From: Prorocentrum cordatum
Taxonomy: Eukaryota > Sar > Dinophyceae > Prorocentrales > Prorocentraceae
Reading direction: 5' to 3'
Assembly (NCBI GenBank): GCA_963575745.1
Contig: CAUYUJ010018618.1
Coordinates: 92,501 to 156,500 of the forward strand
Length of the DNA: 64,000 nt
Shown here: piece by piece, positions 31,881 to 42,314 of the stretch
Numbering within the stretch: position 1 is the stretch's first letter
How the letters are laid out: each line of letters starts with the position of its first letter
Program-made: the position numbers and the translations under genes
The notes under the pieces: generated by a model
Told to the model about the DNA's origin: nothing
Seen by the model: only the letters and a program-made list of their open reading frames with translations
Databases searched by the model: none

Positions 31881-31886
31881 GTCGCA

Positions 31887-32150
31887 TCTTTACCCAACGT
31901 AGGCCCAACCGGGCCAATTTCAGCAGGATGTACAGGTAGTAAGTTTGGCGCTCTCAGCATAGGTTCCACGGATCGTTTTGGGCTCGAGGATTCCCGAGAG
32001 ACTATGGCGGCCAGGATAACGGCGAAAGCCGTAGAAATATGAAGTTCGACTGTCCGTTGAGCGGATAGGGAACGGAAAAGGGCGCGGGGCGCGCGCGCGT
32101 TGTTTTCCCTCCGATCCCAAACAGCTAGGGAACGTTCAACTTAATGTTCA
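31887..32150 (-). repeat. E2 3' LTR
   Basis: Second copy. The internal side continues AGAATATATCTATACG on the plus strand, with no clear polypurine tract, unlike E1. Confidence 0.92.
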
Positions 32151-32409
32151 AGAATATATCTATACGTACATATGCGGCAGCAGGGAGTGCATGGCAACGA
32201 CTCCCCCCGCGGCGGCCCGGCCGAAACGGCCAGCCAGGGCCGACGCAGCACCATCGGGACCTAACGCCTCCGACGGCGCCCAAATTAAAGCGGGCACGGG
32301 CGCGAGGCTCTCACAGCCGCTAGCAGCCCAGCTCGCCACGTCATAATCACCATGCAGCCATGGGATTACGGCGCTTGTGCCGGTGGTGCCACCGGTGCGC
32401 CATAGGCGC
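32151..32409 (-). other. E2 3' untranslated stretch
   Basis: No convincing frame. Contains palindromes at 32378-32396 (CCGGTGG-TG-CCACCGG) and 32397-32409 (GCGCC-ATA-GGCGC). Confidence 0.5.
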
Positions 32410-33884
32410 CTAGGGCTCACCAGTACCACCCGCCATCGCGGCGCCATGGGGGTCTGTTGTCATGGCGGCGATCTTCCCAGCTCTCATAACCGCCCTTACC
32501 GCAGATATCCCTGCCCGGTCCGTTGCTCCTGACTCGGCTGGAGGTGCCCCGCCACGCACTCCAGGCGCGATGGATGAGGGATCGACTTTGCCTCCTGTCA
32601 CGCCATGGGCGCGGATCGGGTTCGGGCTGATAGGGCTGGGACGATGATGGAACGGCGCCACTTGGGGCCGATTGGCGGATGTCCGTATAGCGGCACGGAC
32701 GCACCGGGCGTGGGGATGCCGTGCGGCTACCCCTTTCTCATGAGGTCTCTTGCCCTTCCCCGTCTCGGCCACCTCCGGGGGCGGCAGAGCAGCGCCGCTC
32801 GAGGAGCTACCTTTGCCATGCCCCTTTTGCGAGACCGCAGCCGCCCTGTCCCTCTGTGTCTCGGAAGTACTGAGGGCGCGTTTGCGGCTGACGGAGCGGG
32901 CTGCCCTGGCAGCTGTTGCCTGGGATTGATGTCGCCGTGCCTCTCTTGCCATGGGCAGGCGAGAGGTGGGGCGCTCATCTTCCGAGTCGAGCGGCGCCGC
33001 CCCATGTTGCTGCCACATATTCAGGGCATGCACCGCAGCCGCGTACACGTGAAGCGGCCACTGCTCAACAGCGGCGTGCTGAAGGCTGCCGGGCGTTGTC
33101 CGCAGGCCACGTCGGAGTGCCGCTGCCTGCGACTGCAGCAAGAACTGCACGCGCGCCTCGATCTTGTGCGCATCAATGGAGACCTGCGGGATGTCCGTTC
33201 GATTATGGTAGATGTCTCCGTGCACCAGCTCCAACATCTCGCGGCGCGCCCTCCAGATGTTGATCTCACGCGTCAACGTAGTTCGGTGCTGATGAACTTC
33301 TTGAAAATGAGTACGCATGGCGTCCTCATCCGCATTCGCTCCGTCGGTCTCTGTCCAGTCAAAATCCTTGGTCATCTCTATGGCAACCCTGTAGACTAGT
33401 TCGGACATCCACTTCGTCTGCACATGGTACAGATCTGGATCATAAACGAAGAATTCGGGCGGCTCGTACCACATTCGGCGTATCTGTGCTTCGCAGGCGG
33501 CGACGGTAGTCGCCTGGTGGTACTCTTCGGGCTCGTCATGGGCGGCGAAGTACGCAACGAGCTCATGAGCTGCCCGCGTGATGCGGTAGACGCTGATAGA
33601 TTGCCTGATGCCAGGATGATGGATTCCGCGACGTGGGACACGGGAGCTGTCCCGTCTGCGCATGGCGCGTCCACCACATGTTCTCGGCGCATCTTCTGAT
33701 CGGACACGCCGTCTCCGACTGTTCGATCTGCCACGCCTGCCATGGGCAGAGGCAGACGGCCAGACCGAGGCAGGGCGACGTGCTCGTGTCCCTCGAAGGG
33801 ATTATGCTTCTTCTTCTTCCTCCTCGATGCCAGCCATCTCTGCTTCTGGCGGCCAGTGAACGTCGATCTCCTCTTGAATATCAC
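32410..33884 (-). CDS. E2 C-terminal block: helical domain plus basic tail
   Basis: Main frame 33663-32410, 417 residues: VYRITRAAHELVAYFAAHDE, EAQIRRMWYEPPEFFVYDPDLYHVQTKWMSELVYRVAIEMT, MRTHFQEVHQHRTTLTREINIWRARREMLEL, VQFLLQSQAAALRRGLR, then an Arg/Ser/Lys-rich tail (SVSRKRALSTSETQRDRAA, GKGSSSSGAALPPPEV). An overlapping frame to 33884 starts with a helical/basic segment. DPDLYHV echoes D-x-DLYHV/F in the Gag cores (E1 DADLYHV, E2 DRDLYHF), which may mean this domain derives from a duplicated Gag capsid segment. Confidence 0.45.
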
Positions 33885-33942
33885 GCCAAAGCTGGTTCAG
33901 TGTCTGCGGCATGTTGTCACGATGTTCGAAGCACCAATTGGC

Positions 33943-34752
33943 TCATCCCGCAACTGGATCAGGTTTCTCTCGCGCATCGGGGCCCGTGGTATCCCAATCG
34001 AAAACGCCGAGGACGCCCATATCTGTTCCGAAATCGACCTGATCCACCTGTCTTGAGAGGTATACCCACCACTTCCACGATGGGCATGTTGCATTGGGGC
34101 CAGTAGGATGCCAGCCGCGATATTGCTGGTACATCATCCCCGTGCGTGCCAATTTGTGGCCTTTGACCTCACGTGCCTTGTTGCCATGGGCAGGGCGCTT
34201 GTCTTTGGGCGACGATGGAACCCAGGCGAACACCGATCTTTCCGCTGAGAGGGTAACCATTTTGCCCGACATGGCGGCGTAGTAGCGTGTCAGCGCCGCC
34301 CTGGAGGCGTCGTACTTCCAAGTTTCTTGCCAGCGCGCCTGTGTGCGATCCGAGATTTGCATCTGGGCCCCTCTCGTCCGCTGCCTGCTGCCGCGATGAT
34401 AGAACGGTTGGTCCGGCTTCGGATCCTTGAACATACCAGCACTCCTCCAATCCATTGCGGGACGAAGTTTGTTCGCTTGCCACGGGAATGCCTGTTAAAT
34501 AATCTCGTCCATGCACTCTGGGTACGCCATCATGCCATATCTGGTCTTGTGTCCCAGATGGCAGACGAGGCGTACGTCGTCATCCCAGCCCGGGGACTGC
34601 CTGACTGTCTCCCATAACGCAACGTCGAGCCAGTCCTCATGGAAGCCAGCTCTTATCAACTGATTTGGTTCCAGGACGTCGACGCAGCCCGTTCCATGAG
34701 CAGGGGGAACCGGTAACATGGTCAGGCGTCGGTCGTAGATTACGCGCCACAA
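33943..34752 (-). CDS. E2 extension block, unrecognised
   Basis: Frame 34752-34495: MWRVIYDRRLTMLPVPPAHG, VLEPNQLIRAGFHEDWLDVALWE, LVCHLGHKTRYGMMAYPECM. Frame 34455-33943: AGMFKDPKPDQPFYHRGSRQ, RWQETWKYDASRAALTRYYAAMSGKMVTLS, KWWVYLSRQVDQVDFGTDMG. Rich in Trp and Tyr, so likely folded, but no motif I can name. Confidence 0.4.
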
Positions 34753-34935
34753 AATTTTGTCACCCGGTGCCTCCGTTACCGCAAAGATCTGCCAGATGTT
34801 GTTCCAGTCTGGGAGCTTCTCCGTGAATATTTGACCTGTCGGCGGAATCCAATTCGGGTTAGCCTCCAGGTGCCTCGAGCTGAGCGTGGCCAGGTACTTG
34901 CCCTCAAAATTGGACGGATTGAAGTCGGGCGCGGA

Positions 34936-35901
34936 TCAGTTGGTACTCCCGTCGAAGTCCCTCGACATACCACCCTGGTGCAGGAACGTCGGGAAGTTGA
35001 CGGCAAGTTCAAGGCGAACTCTCTGTTCATGTCGGTAAACTAATCCTCTGGCCTCTTGGAAGCGCATCGGCTCGAACACCTCTCCTGGTGCCTCTAGATC
35101 ATGGGTCTTTGACGCATGAGGGGATAGTGCGACACTGAAGGCCACAGTTCCGTACTGACGCAAGCCCGTAGCCTCATCGTACAATGGAACCACTACGCCT
35201 CTCTGGCTCTGTTGAACGTCAGCAGCGGTCAACGGCAATAGTAATGCTCCGTGTTTTTCGCTCATGCCGGGGTCATGCCGCGTGTTCCGTCGATAGGGGC
35301 TGATAATTCTCAGCGCGTCGCCGTAAACGGCCCTGGCGAGGAGCGGGCTAATTGTGGGAACCACAAATGTATGTTCCTCTTCGCTTTCCGCGAGGGATGC
35401 GTCTGCATCGCCGTCAACTTCAGACGCTCCGACCCCTTTGCGAACGACTTCGGCGAAGCTTTCATCCCAGTCCATAGGACGGGCAGTTGGGCCAGTGTCC
35501 GCTGTGCCCATCTCCACCCCCAGCATCTGCGCGCCCCTTGGGTCAAGCACGGAGATAGCGTGCATAAGCCTTGCCCGCGGGCGATCATAGCCAACGCCTG
35601 TGAGCATGCGCGCCAGCGCATCCACGTCCACCCATCCTCCCGAGCTCAGCACATGGGCCGAGCTGTGGCGTTGGAGGTGGATGATCAGCCCGCCCAATCG
35701 AAGAGCCGCATCACGCCCCACCTCACTCGCGATGGCGTAAAGCTTGGGACGCAAGTGAGGATACATGGGTACGACAGCATGGTCCGGCCCGGGCAAATTT
35801 TGGCTCTCGATCGCGTGGTATCGGGATCTCAGGTAATTCTGCGCCCTGGAGCGCTCGCCTGGGGGCGAGCGCCGGATGTAGTCCAAGAGCGGGTCGGCCA
35901 C
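34936..35901 (-). CDS. E2 extension ORF with RH...GWVDVDAL segment (Tpt1/KptA-like?)
   Basis: A 321-residue intact frame. Residues 63-105 read GGLIIHLQRHSSAHVLSSGG, then WVDVDALARMLTGVGYDRPRA, then LMHAISVLDPRGAQMLGVEMG. The arrangement R-H...G-W-V-x-V-D-x-L resembles the N-terminal winged-helix lobe of RNA 2'-phosphotransferases (Tpt1/KptA). The second half (VVPTISPLLARAVYGDALRI, SEKHGALLLPLTAADVQQS, RGVVVPLYDEATGLRQYGTVAF) has no convincing HGT/Tyr/Glu core. I record the resemblance as a lead only. Next to it a basic tail follows in E2 order. Confidence 0.35.
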   Translation of the reverse strand: MADPLLDYIRRSPPGERSRAQNYLRSRYHAIESQNLPGPDHAVVPMYPHLRPKLYAIASEVGRDAALRLGGLIIHLQRHSSAHVLSSGGWVDVDALARMLTGVGYDRPRARLMHAISVLDPRGAQMLGVEMGTADTGPTARPMDWDESFAEVVRKGVGASEVDGDADASLAESEEEHTFVVPTISPLLARAVYGDALRIISPYRRNTRHDPGMSEKHGALLLPLTAADVQQSQRGVVVPLYDEATGLRQYGTVAFSVALSPHASKTHDLEAPGEVFEPMRFQEARGLVYRHEQRVRLELAVNFPTFLHQGGMSRDFDGSTN

Positions 35902-35990
35902 GCAATCGGCATAGGCGGAGAGCCTGTCGCTGATCAGAGCGCGGCCCAGTCGTTGGCTGGCTGATACGGGTCCATTGTAGTGCAGTTCGT

Positions 35991-37349
35991 CTATGAGACG
36001 AGCTCGTGCCGGGGATGTCGCTGAAAGGTGACCTGTTTGAACCTGGGCGTTGCCAAAAGAGGGCTACGCCCTCCCTGGCCGAGAATACCTTCATAAATCA
36101 GCTCTTTGTGTTCAAGTCCAAGATCTCCGAGGTCCCCAGCACGGTCATGCCGTGGGTAGAGCTTCCCAAATTCTTCCTTTGATATCTGCTTGTTTTTGGG
36201 GAGCGGCAGCGTACCCTCGAGCAGAAAGTACTCCTTGCCGAATGGAGACCCTTGTCCGACGACGTACGGTCTGGTCTTTGGGTCGATCTGAATCATGGCG
36301 ACGTCAGCATGGCCGACCGCGTCTGCTGACCCTTCTTCTTCTCCTGACGATTCGCCAGCATGGCTGTCATCGCAGGATTCCGCACGTTGCCTTGTCCCGT
36401 AATCCTGGTCGGACAGAAGGTCTTCTGAGCTCGCGTCCAGGTCAACCGCGGTAGTCTGTTGCTTCCACCACAGTTCGTAACCCCTTTCTCGTATTCTACG
36501 ACGTCGGCTGGTGCTTTTCCGCCATGGGCGTCTGCCCAGCGGCTATAGACGCGATGCCTCGGTGGGCATCGATCGAGGTGCACAGCTGTCTTCTGCTTGC
36601 AATGGCAACATCGGCGCACTAGATGGATCTCCTCATATTGAGAAACAGCTGCCTTGGTGGTCCTGAAACAACCAAGCGTTGGCAAATCCAGATCTGATCT
36701 ATGTAAGACGCCGCAGGCGATGATATTACGCTTATGTTGCGCATGGACACGAACGTAGCCTCTGGTAGGGGCGGAGGCTGGTAGTCCAGAGCTCCCGGTC
36801 GGGGATCTCGCAGCTGGCCAGGAAGCACCCCGTCGGGGAATTCGAAGCGCGGCCGCCTGCGATTCGCAGTGCATGAGTGTTTAAAGCCAGCATGCCCGAT
36901 ATTGCCCCAACTTGAGCGTCGTCCTCCCGACCGAGATTCACGCCAATTCTTTGCCGCTTCCTCGAGCATTGCCTCGCGGCCTCCACGGCGCACGACGCTC
37001 CTGGACCTCGGCGGCCCATTGGGCTCGACGCTGCCAGGGACATGGCCCGCAACAGGTTGGTCAGTTCTTCCTTTGGATTCCTCTTTCTTTTCGTCGCGGA
37101 AGAGCTTCCAATCGTGATCTGAGATCCTGGGCATGGACACGTCCACTTCCATAGGTCACAGATCTGGACGATCCCTTGTCAAGCCAGCCTGCATGAGGGG
37201 AGTCATGATGTCCTGAAGGCCGTGGGCTACGAATATTGGCGCATCAACGTGCTCGGTAATCAGAAAGTCGGAGTACAGTGCACGGTCCGACCATTTCTCT
37301 ATATCCAGAAATCGTACGTGCTTCCTCCTCAGCTGGTCCACTTCGATTA

Positions 37350-37353
<4 letters not shown>
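35991..37353 (-). pseudogene. E2 extension block with CxxC motif
   Basis: Frames 37353-37156 (MVIEVDQLRRKHVRFLDIEK), 37152-36619 (AMLEEAAKNWRESRSGG, YIDQIWICQRLVVSGP), 36874-36293 (EEIHLVRRCCHCKQKTAVHLDRCP, RVYSRWADAHGGK) and 36296-35991 (PYVVGQGSPFGKEYFLLEGTLPLPK, LGLEHKELIYEGILGQGG). CCHCKQK...LDRCP could bind zinc. Continuous in orientation with its neighbours, but needs several frame changes. No family recognised. Confidence 0.35.
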
Positions 37354-37392
<39 letters not shown>

Positions 37393-37398
<6 letters not shown>

Positions 37399-39001
37399 CT
37401 CCGACTGAAAGAGTCCTCGCACATGACTCCGCACACTAGCGCGTTGAATTTCGGTGCGGGGCTGTTGTCTGCGCATCTCATCGCCCAGAGCATTCTCAAG
37501 TCTCCACGTCGGAGCACCTTCCTCTGGATCAGGAGTGGGGTCCACCAGCGCCTTGTAATCCACCTCGAAGCTGCGGGAGTGCTGCGGGTGGAAGGCCCAA
37601 GTCTGCCGTTCGTTTGCTTGACTAGGCGTCACGAAGTTGAGTCTTGGCGAAAGCCTAACTATGAGTTCAGGCTTGTCGCACACATATTGTTCCCCCCCCG
37701 TTCGTCTCTGTGTCAATGGGGCGGACGCCACCTGCATCCGCGGGCGGGGTAGTGACCTTGAAGTCCATGGTTACCAGATTCCCGTCACTCCAGAGCTCCG
37801 CGCCGTGGCTGTGCTGTTGGTGGAGCAGATGGATCTGATCAGTGTCGCGGAGGGCGTGGGCGCCCTCGGCAAAACTCTTAGTCTTCGCCTTCTGATCCGT
37901 CTTAACTCTCATACCCCACCTCTCCCTGGATGGGATGAATGCGCAAGCGTTCAGGAGCGCGTAGAGCTTCCGGACATCCGCGGCATGGGAATACGTCTCC
38001 CATCGACCCCGCCTAACGCGGCCATGGGCGCTGTCAGGCCACAAGAACGGAATCAACCATGGAATGAGGTTCACGTTCAACAAACAGTGCCTTGTTCCAA
38101 TCGAACAGGGCAGAGCATGATACGTTTGCGATGGACGTAGTGTGCAGGCACCGCGTGACCAAGTACTCGATGGCCAACCTTGAGGAGTACTTCGCCGTGA
38201 TGCGCGGGGAACGTGCCAGGCTCATCCTGGTACGCGCCCACTCACGAGCTGCCACTCGACCTTTCAGCACAGCGTACCATTTGTCGCTCTCGTCGAACTG
38301 CTCGGTGAGGCGGAACTCTCTGATTGCATTCTCCCTCTCTCGGGGTAGAAGCATAAATTCGTAGTCGACGGTCCAATGAGATCGCACGATGGTCTCGTTG
38401 GGAGGCAGCCAATCAGAACCCGGCCTCAATCCTCTGACCACCGCTTTCTGATGCTCTTCACATGCATCGAAGAAGTGCGGGCATTTCATGCGACCGTTGC
38501 CGAAGTTGCACGCGATGTGTTCTTCTTCGCCGTTGATAGTAGAGCGATGGAGGACACTCTGAACTGAATGATCGCATCCCAGAGGGGCTTTCCGGTAAGT
38601 GCAGGTCCTGGCGACGATGCTTCAGTCGCCGCTCTCACCGCTTCCAGCGCAGTCCGCGCCGTTGCTGGGCGAGACTTGGCCGAAAACAGCATGGCCGTAC
38701 CTTTCTCGACCGCCTCCAACACGTCTCTCATTATGTTGTCTAAGGGCGGGATCTCCATGGGGGAACCTTCTTCCAGTTCTACTCCGCGAATATCCACCGC
38801 GTCGTCGCATGGCACTGCAGCGCACCGTCGGTCCGCCCACGCTTGCCTTTTTATCGTGATGTTCCCCCAACCGCGACCAGAAGCCGTTCGAGTTGATGTT
38901 GGCGGACTCAGGCGGCAGGTACTGCGGCGCTCCGACGTCGCCGAATGGCAATAATTCCCCCGCCTGGCAGCGCACATGGTGGCCGCCAGTGGATCTGACA
39001 T
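37393..39001 (-). pseudogene. E2 extension block, four overlapping frames
   Basis: Pieces that read as protein: IPPLDNIMRDVLEAVEKGTA and ALTGKPLWDAIIQF (38750-38570); MKCPHFFDACEEHQKAVVRG, SHWTVDYEFMLLPRERENAI, LTEQFDESDKWYAVLKGRVA (38489-38034); FIPSRERWGMRVKTDQKAKT and IHLLHQQHSHGAELWSDGNL (38083-37667); PELIVRLSPRLNFVTPSQ, TWAFHPQHSRSFEVDYKALV (37737-37393). They overlap end to end in different frames, so the region was one continuous coding block now broken by small indels. No family recognised. A (CT)n run at 37350-37392 lies at the downstream edge. Confidence 0.4.
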
Positions 39002-40784
39002 GGGCCCTGTGCGCCAGGAGGCGCGGGCGCCGGAGCTGCAGCCTTCGGCGGGGGAGCAGTCGGCGGCGGAGGCGGAGCCGTAGACGACGAGTCGCCGAGA
39101 GGGCGGCCCGCCACGTCAAACACGGGACAACACAAGTCGTAGCATACCTGAGCGGCATTAATGATGTATTTGGCACAATTCGCAGCGAATGTGTAATTCC
39201 CCCCTCCCGGGAGGACGTGCCAGTCGTCGTTCTCTGGATATTCTCCTCGGTGATAGAGTTCAAAGCCGCGTAGCAGCAGCGTCCTATGGTTCCGACCTGC
39301 CTCCTGGTAGAGGTTGATCCTGTTCTGCCCCCATGCGAAGACGCGGGAGGCGAGGGCATCCCAGATGCGACGATCGGATCCTCCTTTTATTTGTTTCCAA
39401 CTCTGTCCATCGCCTAGAGCCCGCATTACGAGCATGTCTCCTGTGGCATGGGCAACATACTCCTGTTCGTCCACGACGTCATCTATCATGGGTAGAGCAT
39501 ATTTTTCCAGTTCGTCGTTGTCTGAGGGCTTGTCCTCTCGTCTTGCCCTTCTCACCCGTCGGCGAATGCCGTCGTGATAATCGCACAGCTCGTTGCCATT
39601 CCATACTATGACCCTACAGCGGGTCTTGCTGTGCCCAAGGGGCACCTCCCAGTTCATGGAACGTAGGGAGGCTCTGATGTCGCCCAGGCTTCCACCATTG
39701 CGGATGGTCATGAGTGATCCCGGCGAACGACCGTTGAGCTGCTCCTTCAGGGCACTGTTCACAGCGGGCTTTCCCTTGGAGTTGACAAATGCCATAGTCG
39801 AGTCCGAGGAGACGAGAAACTCGACGTCGTTGAACATTCTTTCGCCCTCGTCCATGTCGGTCCCAATCTTGCCCATCCACGTTTTCGTTGGCGTCGGCCT
39901 GAACCGCGTCGTATACGGTATGCCATAGGCAGCGCATCGGTAAATGGCTCCCCCAGAAATGCGAAAACGAATTCCCGCAGCCTTGATGAGGTCACTGAGC
40001 GCAGAGCACGCTTGCGGGAAGTCAAGCCTGGCAAACGCAGTGGCTGCTTCTGGCTTTCTGACATATGCGAGGGTCTTACCCAGCGACTTCAGCGCGGTGA
40101 TGTACTCAGCCCTCGGCCCGCTTGTTGGCATGACGTTCAGCTTGAGCCGCGGATCGGGATTGCCTTCTGTCTTGAAATGTTCGCGACAATAATCCAGGGC
40201 ATTCCAGTAACCGTGCACGCTCACTTTTTTCTGCGAGAGCACACTTATTCCCCTTCTTTGTCATCTTGGCTTCATCGGCGCTGGCTGTTGCCCTTGGCCT
40301 GCTGTGAACCGTAGGCAGGGGCCCCTCGTCACTATGTGGGCGGTCGGCCATGGGCTGTTGGACCTGTCCAGCGGGTCCAGTACCGTGGGCATGGCTCTGG
40401 GCACCTTCTCCTCCTGAGCCCATCGCGACGTCTTTTGCGGGATCAGATGCATCGGGAGCAGTCTGGTCGGCTTCTGTCTTCTCGGGAAGCGGGGGGTCCT
40501 CAGCGACATTGTCGGCCGGGGTCCGCGGGCCGCCCTCCCGAGCCCGTTCCAATTCCTCCTCTTCTTCCTGTGGAGGACGGGGCTCCATCTCCACGTCGGG
40601 CAGGTTTTGCGCCTGTTCCTCGTTCTGCCGTAGTTTTCCATCGGCGTCCTCTGGAGTTGGCGTTGCGAGTTCAGGCGGCCATGAGCTGTCCGAGCGAGGT
40701 GTTCCCGGAGCTTGCTGTTGTTGTTTTCCAGTGGCAGCCTTCTTATAACGCGTTGCTTTATGTTCGGCGATGGCGGGCGTCATG
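38908..40784 (-). CDS. E2 linker plus SGNH-hydrolase-like module
   Basis: An acidic/Pro linker (40784-40250: MTPAIAEHKATRYKKAATGK, PRPPQEEEEELERAREGG) leads by a frame change to a 444-residue open frame (40242-38908). Residues 141-150 are EFLVSSDSTM (block I, S-D-S), 183-190 GGSLGDIR (block II Gly), 211-219 VIVWNGNEL (block III, G-x-E/N with Asn217) and 339-342 DDWH (block V, D-x-x-H). These are the four SGNH blocks in order with Ser, Gly, Asn and Asp/His present. This frame has no internal stop, so it is the better copy. The C-terminus is a Pro/Ala spacer. Homologue in E1 at 12643-13671. Confidence 0.6.
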
Positions 40785-42314
40785 GGGGGGGGAGGGCGGG
40801 GGGGGTGTGACGCGACGCCCCCCCCCGCCGTGTGGTTCTGGCACCGCAGCCGCGCCCGCGCGCGCGACGCGACGAGCGACGAGCGACGAGCGACGACGAC
40901 GACGCGAGCAGCATGTAAGTGGCGATCTGCCCATTGCGCCTGTGTACACCACGACGCTCGCGTGCACCACACCGCGCGCGTGCACCACAGCGCCTGCGTA
41001 CACCGCAACAGCCGTGTGCAACGCACCGCCCGCGTATACCACAATACTTGGGAGCACTACAGCGCTGGTGTACATGCACCGCAGAAGCCATGTGCAACAC
41101 AACGCCTGTGTACACCACTGTGCTTGCGTGCACCGCAGCGCCTGTGCACGCCACAGCGCCTGTCTACGCCGCAGCATCCGCGTGCAACGCAGCGCTGGTG
41201 CACACCACAGTGCCTGCGTGCATAGGACAGGTAGAAGGAGCATGTACGTCAGGATCTGCTGCGGACAACTAAACGCCACGCCAAGAAAGTTCTGAGAATC
41301 GAATGCGACGTTTTTCTCTCCTCCTTCCTCCTCCACCTCCACCTCGACCTCCTCCTCCTCCTCATTGCCCCCTGTCGTGCGGCTTGGCGTTGCAACGCGC
41401 GTGCGCATCTCAGCGTGCACCGCAGAATGGTCGATTGAATCGGTCCACTTGGTTCTCGGACGGCCAGTTTAGCTGGGGCCTCCTGGGCGCAAGTGGGAAA
41501 TAAGGCGATGCGGGCGGACAGGGGGGGGCTCGTAGATTCCAGCGGCGCTCCTTCGTCCATGAGGATTTGTTTTCTATTGTTTTCTCTGGAATCCACACGC
41601 GCTCGATTTTGTCACAAGGATTCCTTCTGAAATTCTATGCAAAACAATGGCGCTGTGTTGCGCGCGGCTGATGTGGTGCACACAGGCGCCGTGGCGTACA
41701 CAGGCACTGCAATGCACGCAGGCATTGCGGTGCACACTGGTGCTGTGTTGCGCACGGCTGATGTGGTGCACGGAGGCGCTGTGGTGTACACAGGAGCTGC
41801 TGTGCCCGCAGGCACGGTGGCACAAACTGACGCTGTGTTGCACGCGGTTGCTGTGGTGTACATCGGCGGTGTGGTGTACACAGGCGCTGTGGTGCACGCG
41901 GGCACTAGGATGTGCACGGGCGTTGTGGTGCATATCGCCACCTACATGTTCGTGCTACCCGCCCTCCGTCATTCCTAGGCATTCCCAGACGCCGCCGGCG
42001 CGAAACGTGACGTCATCGACCCCCTCCCCCCCAGATGATTGCCGTCATCGGGCCGGACTTAAAAACAGGCTCCAGCCGCGTCCGCGCGCGCGACGACGAT
42101 GAGCGACGAGCGACGAACAACGAGCGACGACGACTGACGACGACGACGACGACGACGACGACGCCTACGGACCAGACACCTATGCGGATTCCTACGCGGA
42201 CACCTACGCGGATCCCAATGCGCACGGCGGCCGTGCCCCGAGCGCACTGGGGGGGGGAGCGTTACGTCATAGGGGGGGGGAAAGGGGGGAGCGGGGGCCA
42301 TGGCGCCCGTCATG
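40785..42314. mobile_element. Nested 1.5-kb insertion in E2 with inverted minisatellite arrays
   Basis: Flanked by 15-bp near-identical direct repeats (ATGGCGGGCGTCATG at 40770-40784, ATGGCGCCCGTCATG at 42300-42314). Inside, about 20-bp units of the type GTGTACACCACAGCGCCTGC fill 40935-41230, and their reverse complements fill 41645-41940. The arms continue outward as inverted CATGTAAGTGGCGAT (40914) and ATCGCCACCTACATG (41935). GACGAGCGAC repeats occur on both sides but in the same orientation. The central 41240-41640 has no recognisable gene. It behaves like a foldback-type non-autonomous insertion. Confidence 0.6.

Noticed and set aside
30796-32042. Several 355-390-residue frames rich in Pro, Ser, Leu, Arg or Glu on both strands
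   Set aside because: They are translations of the (CCT)n tract; open in all frames and without domains.
40935-41940. Regularly spaced short repeats resembling a CRISPR array
   Set aside because: Units are contiguous ~20-bp minisatellite repeats without unique spacers, in a eukaryotic transposon, and appear in inverted orientation further on.
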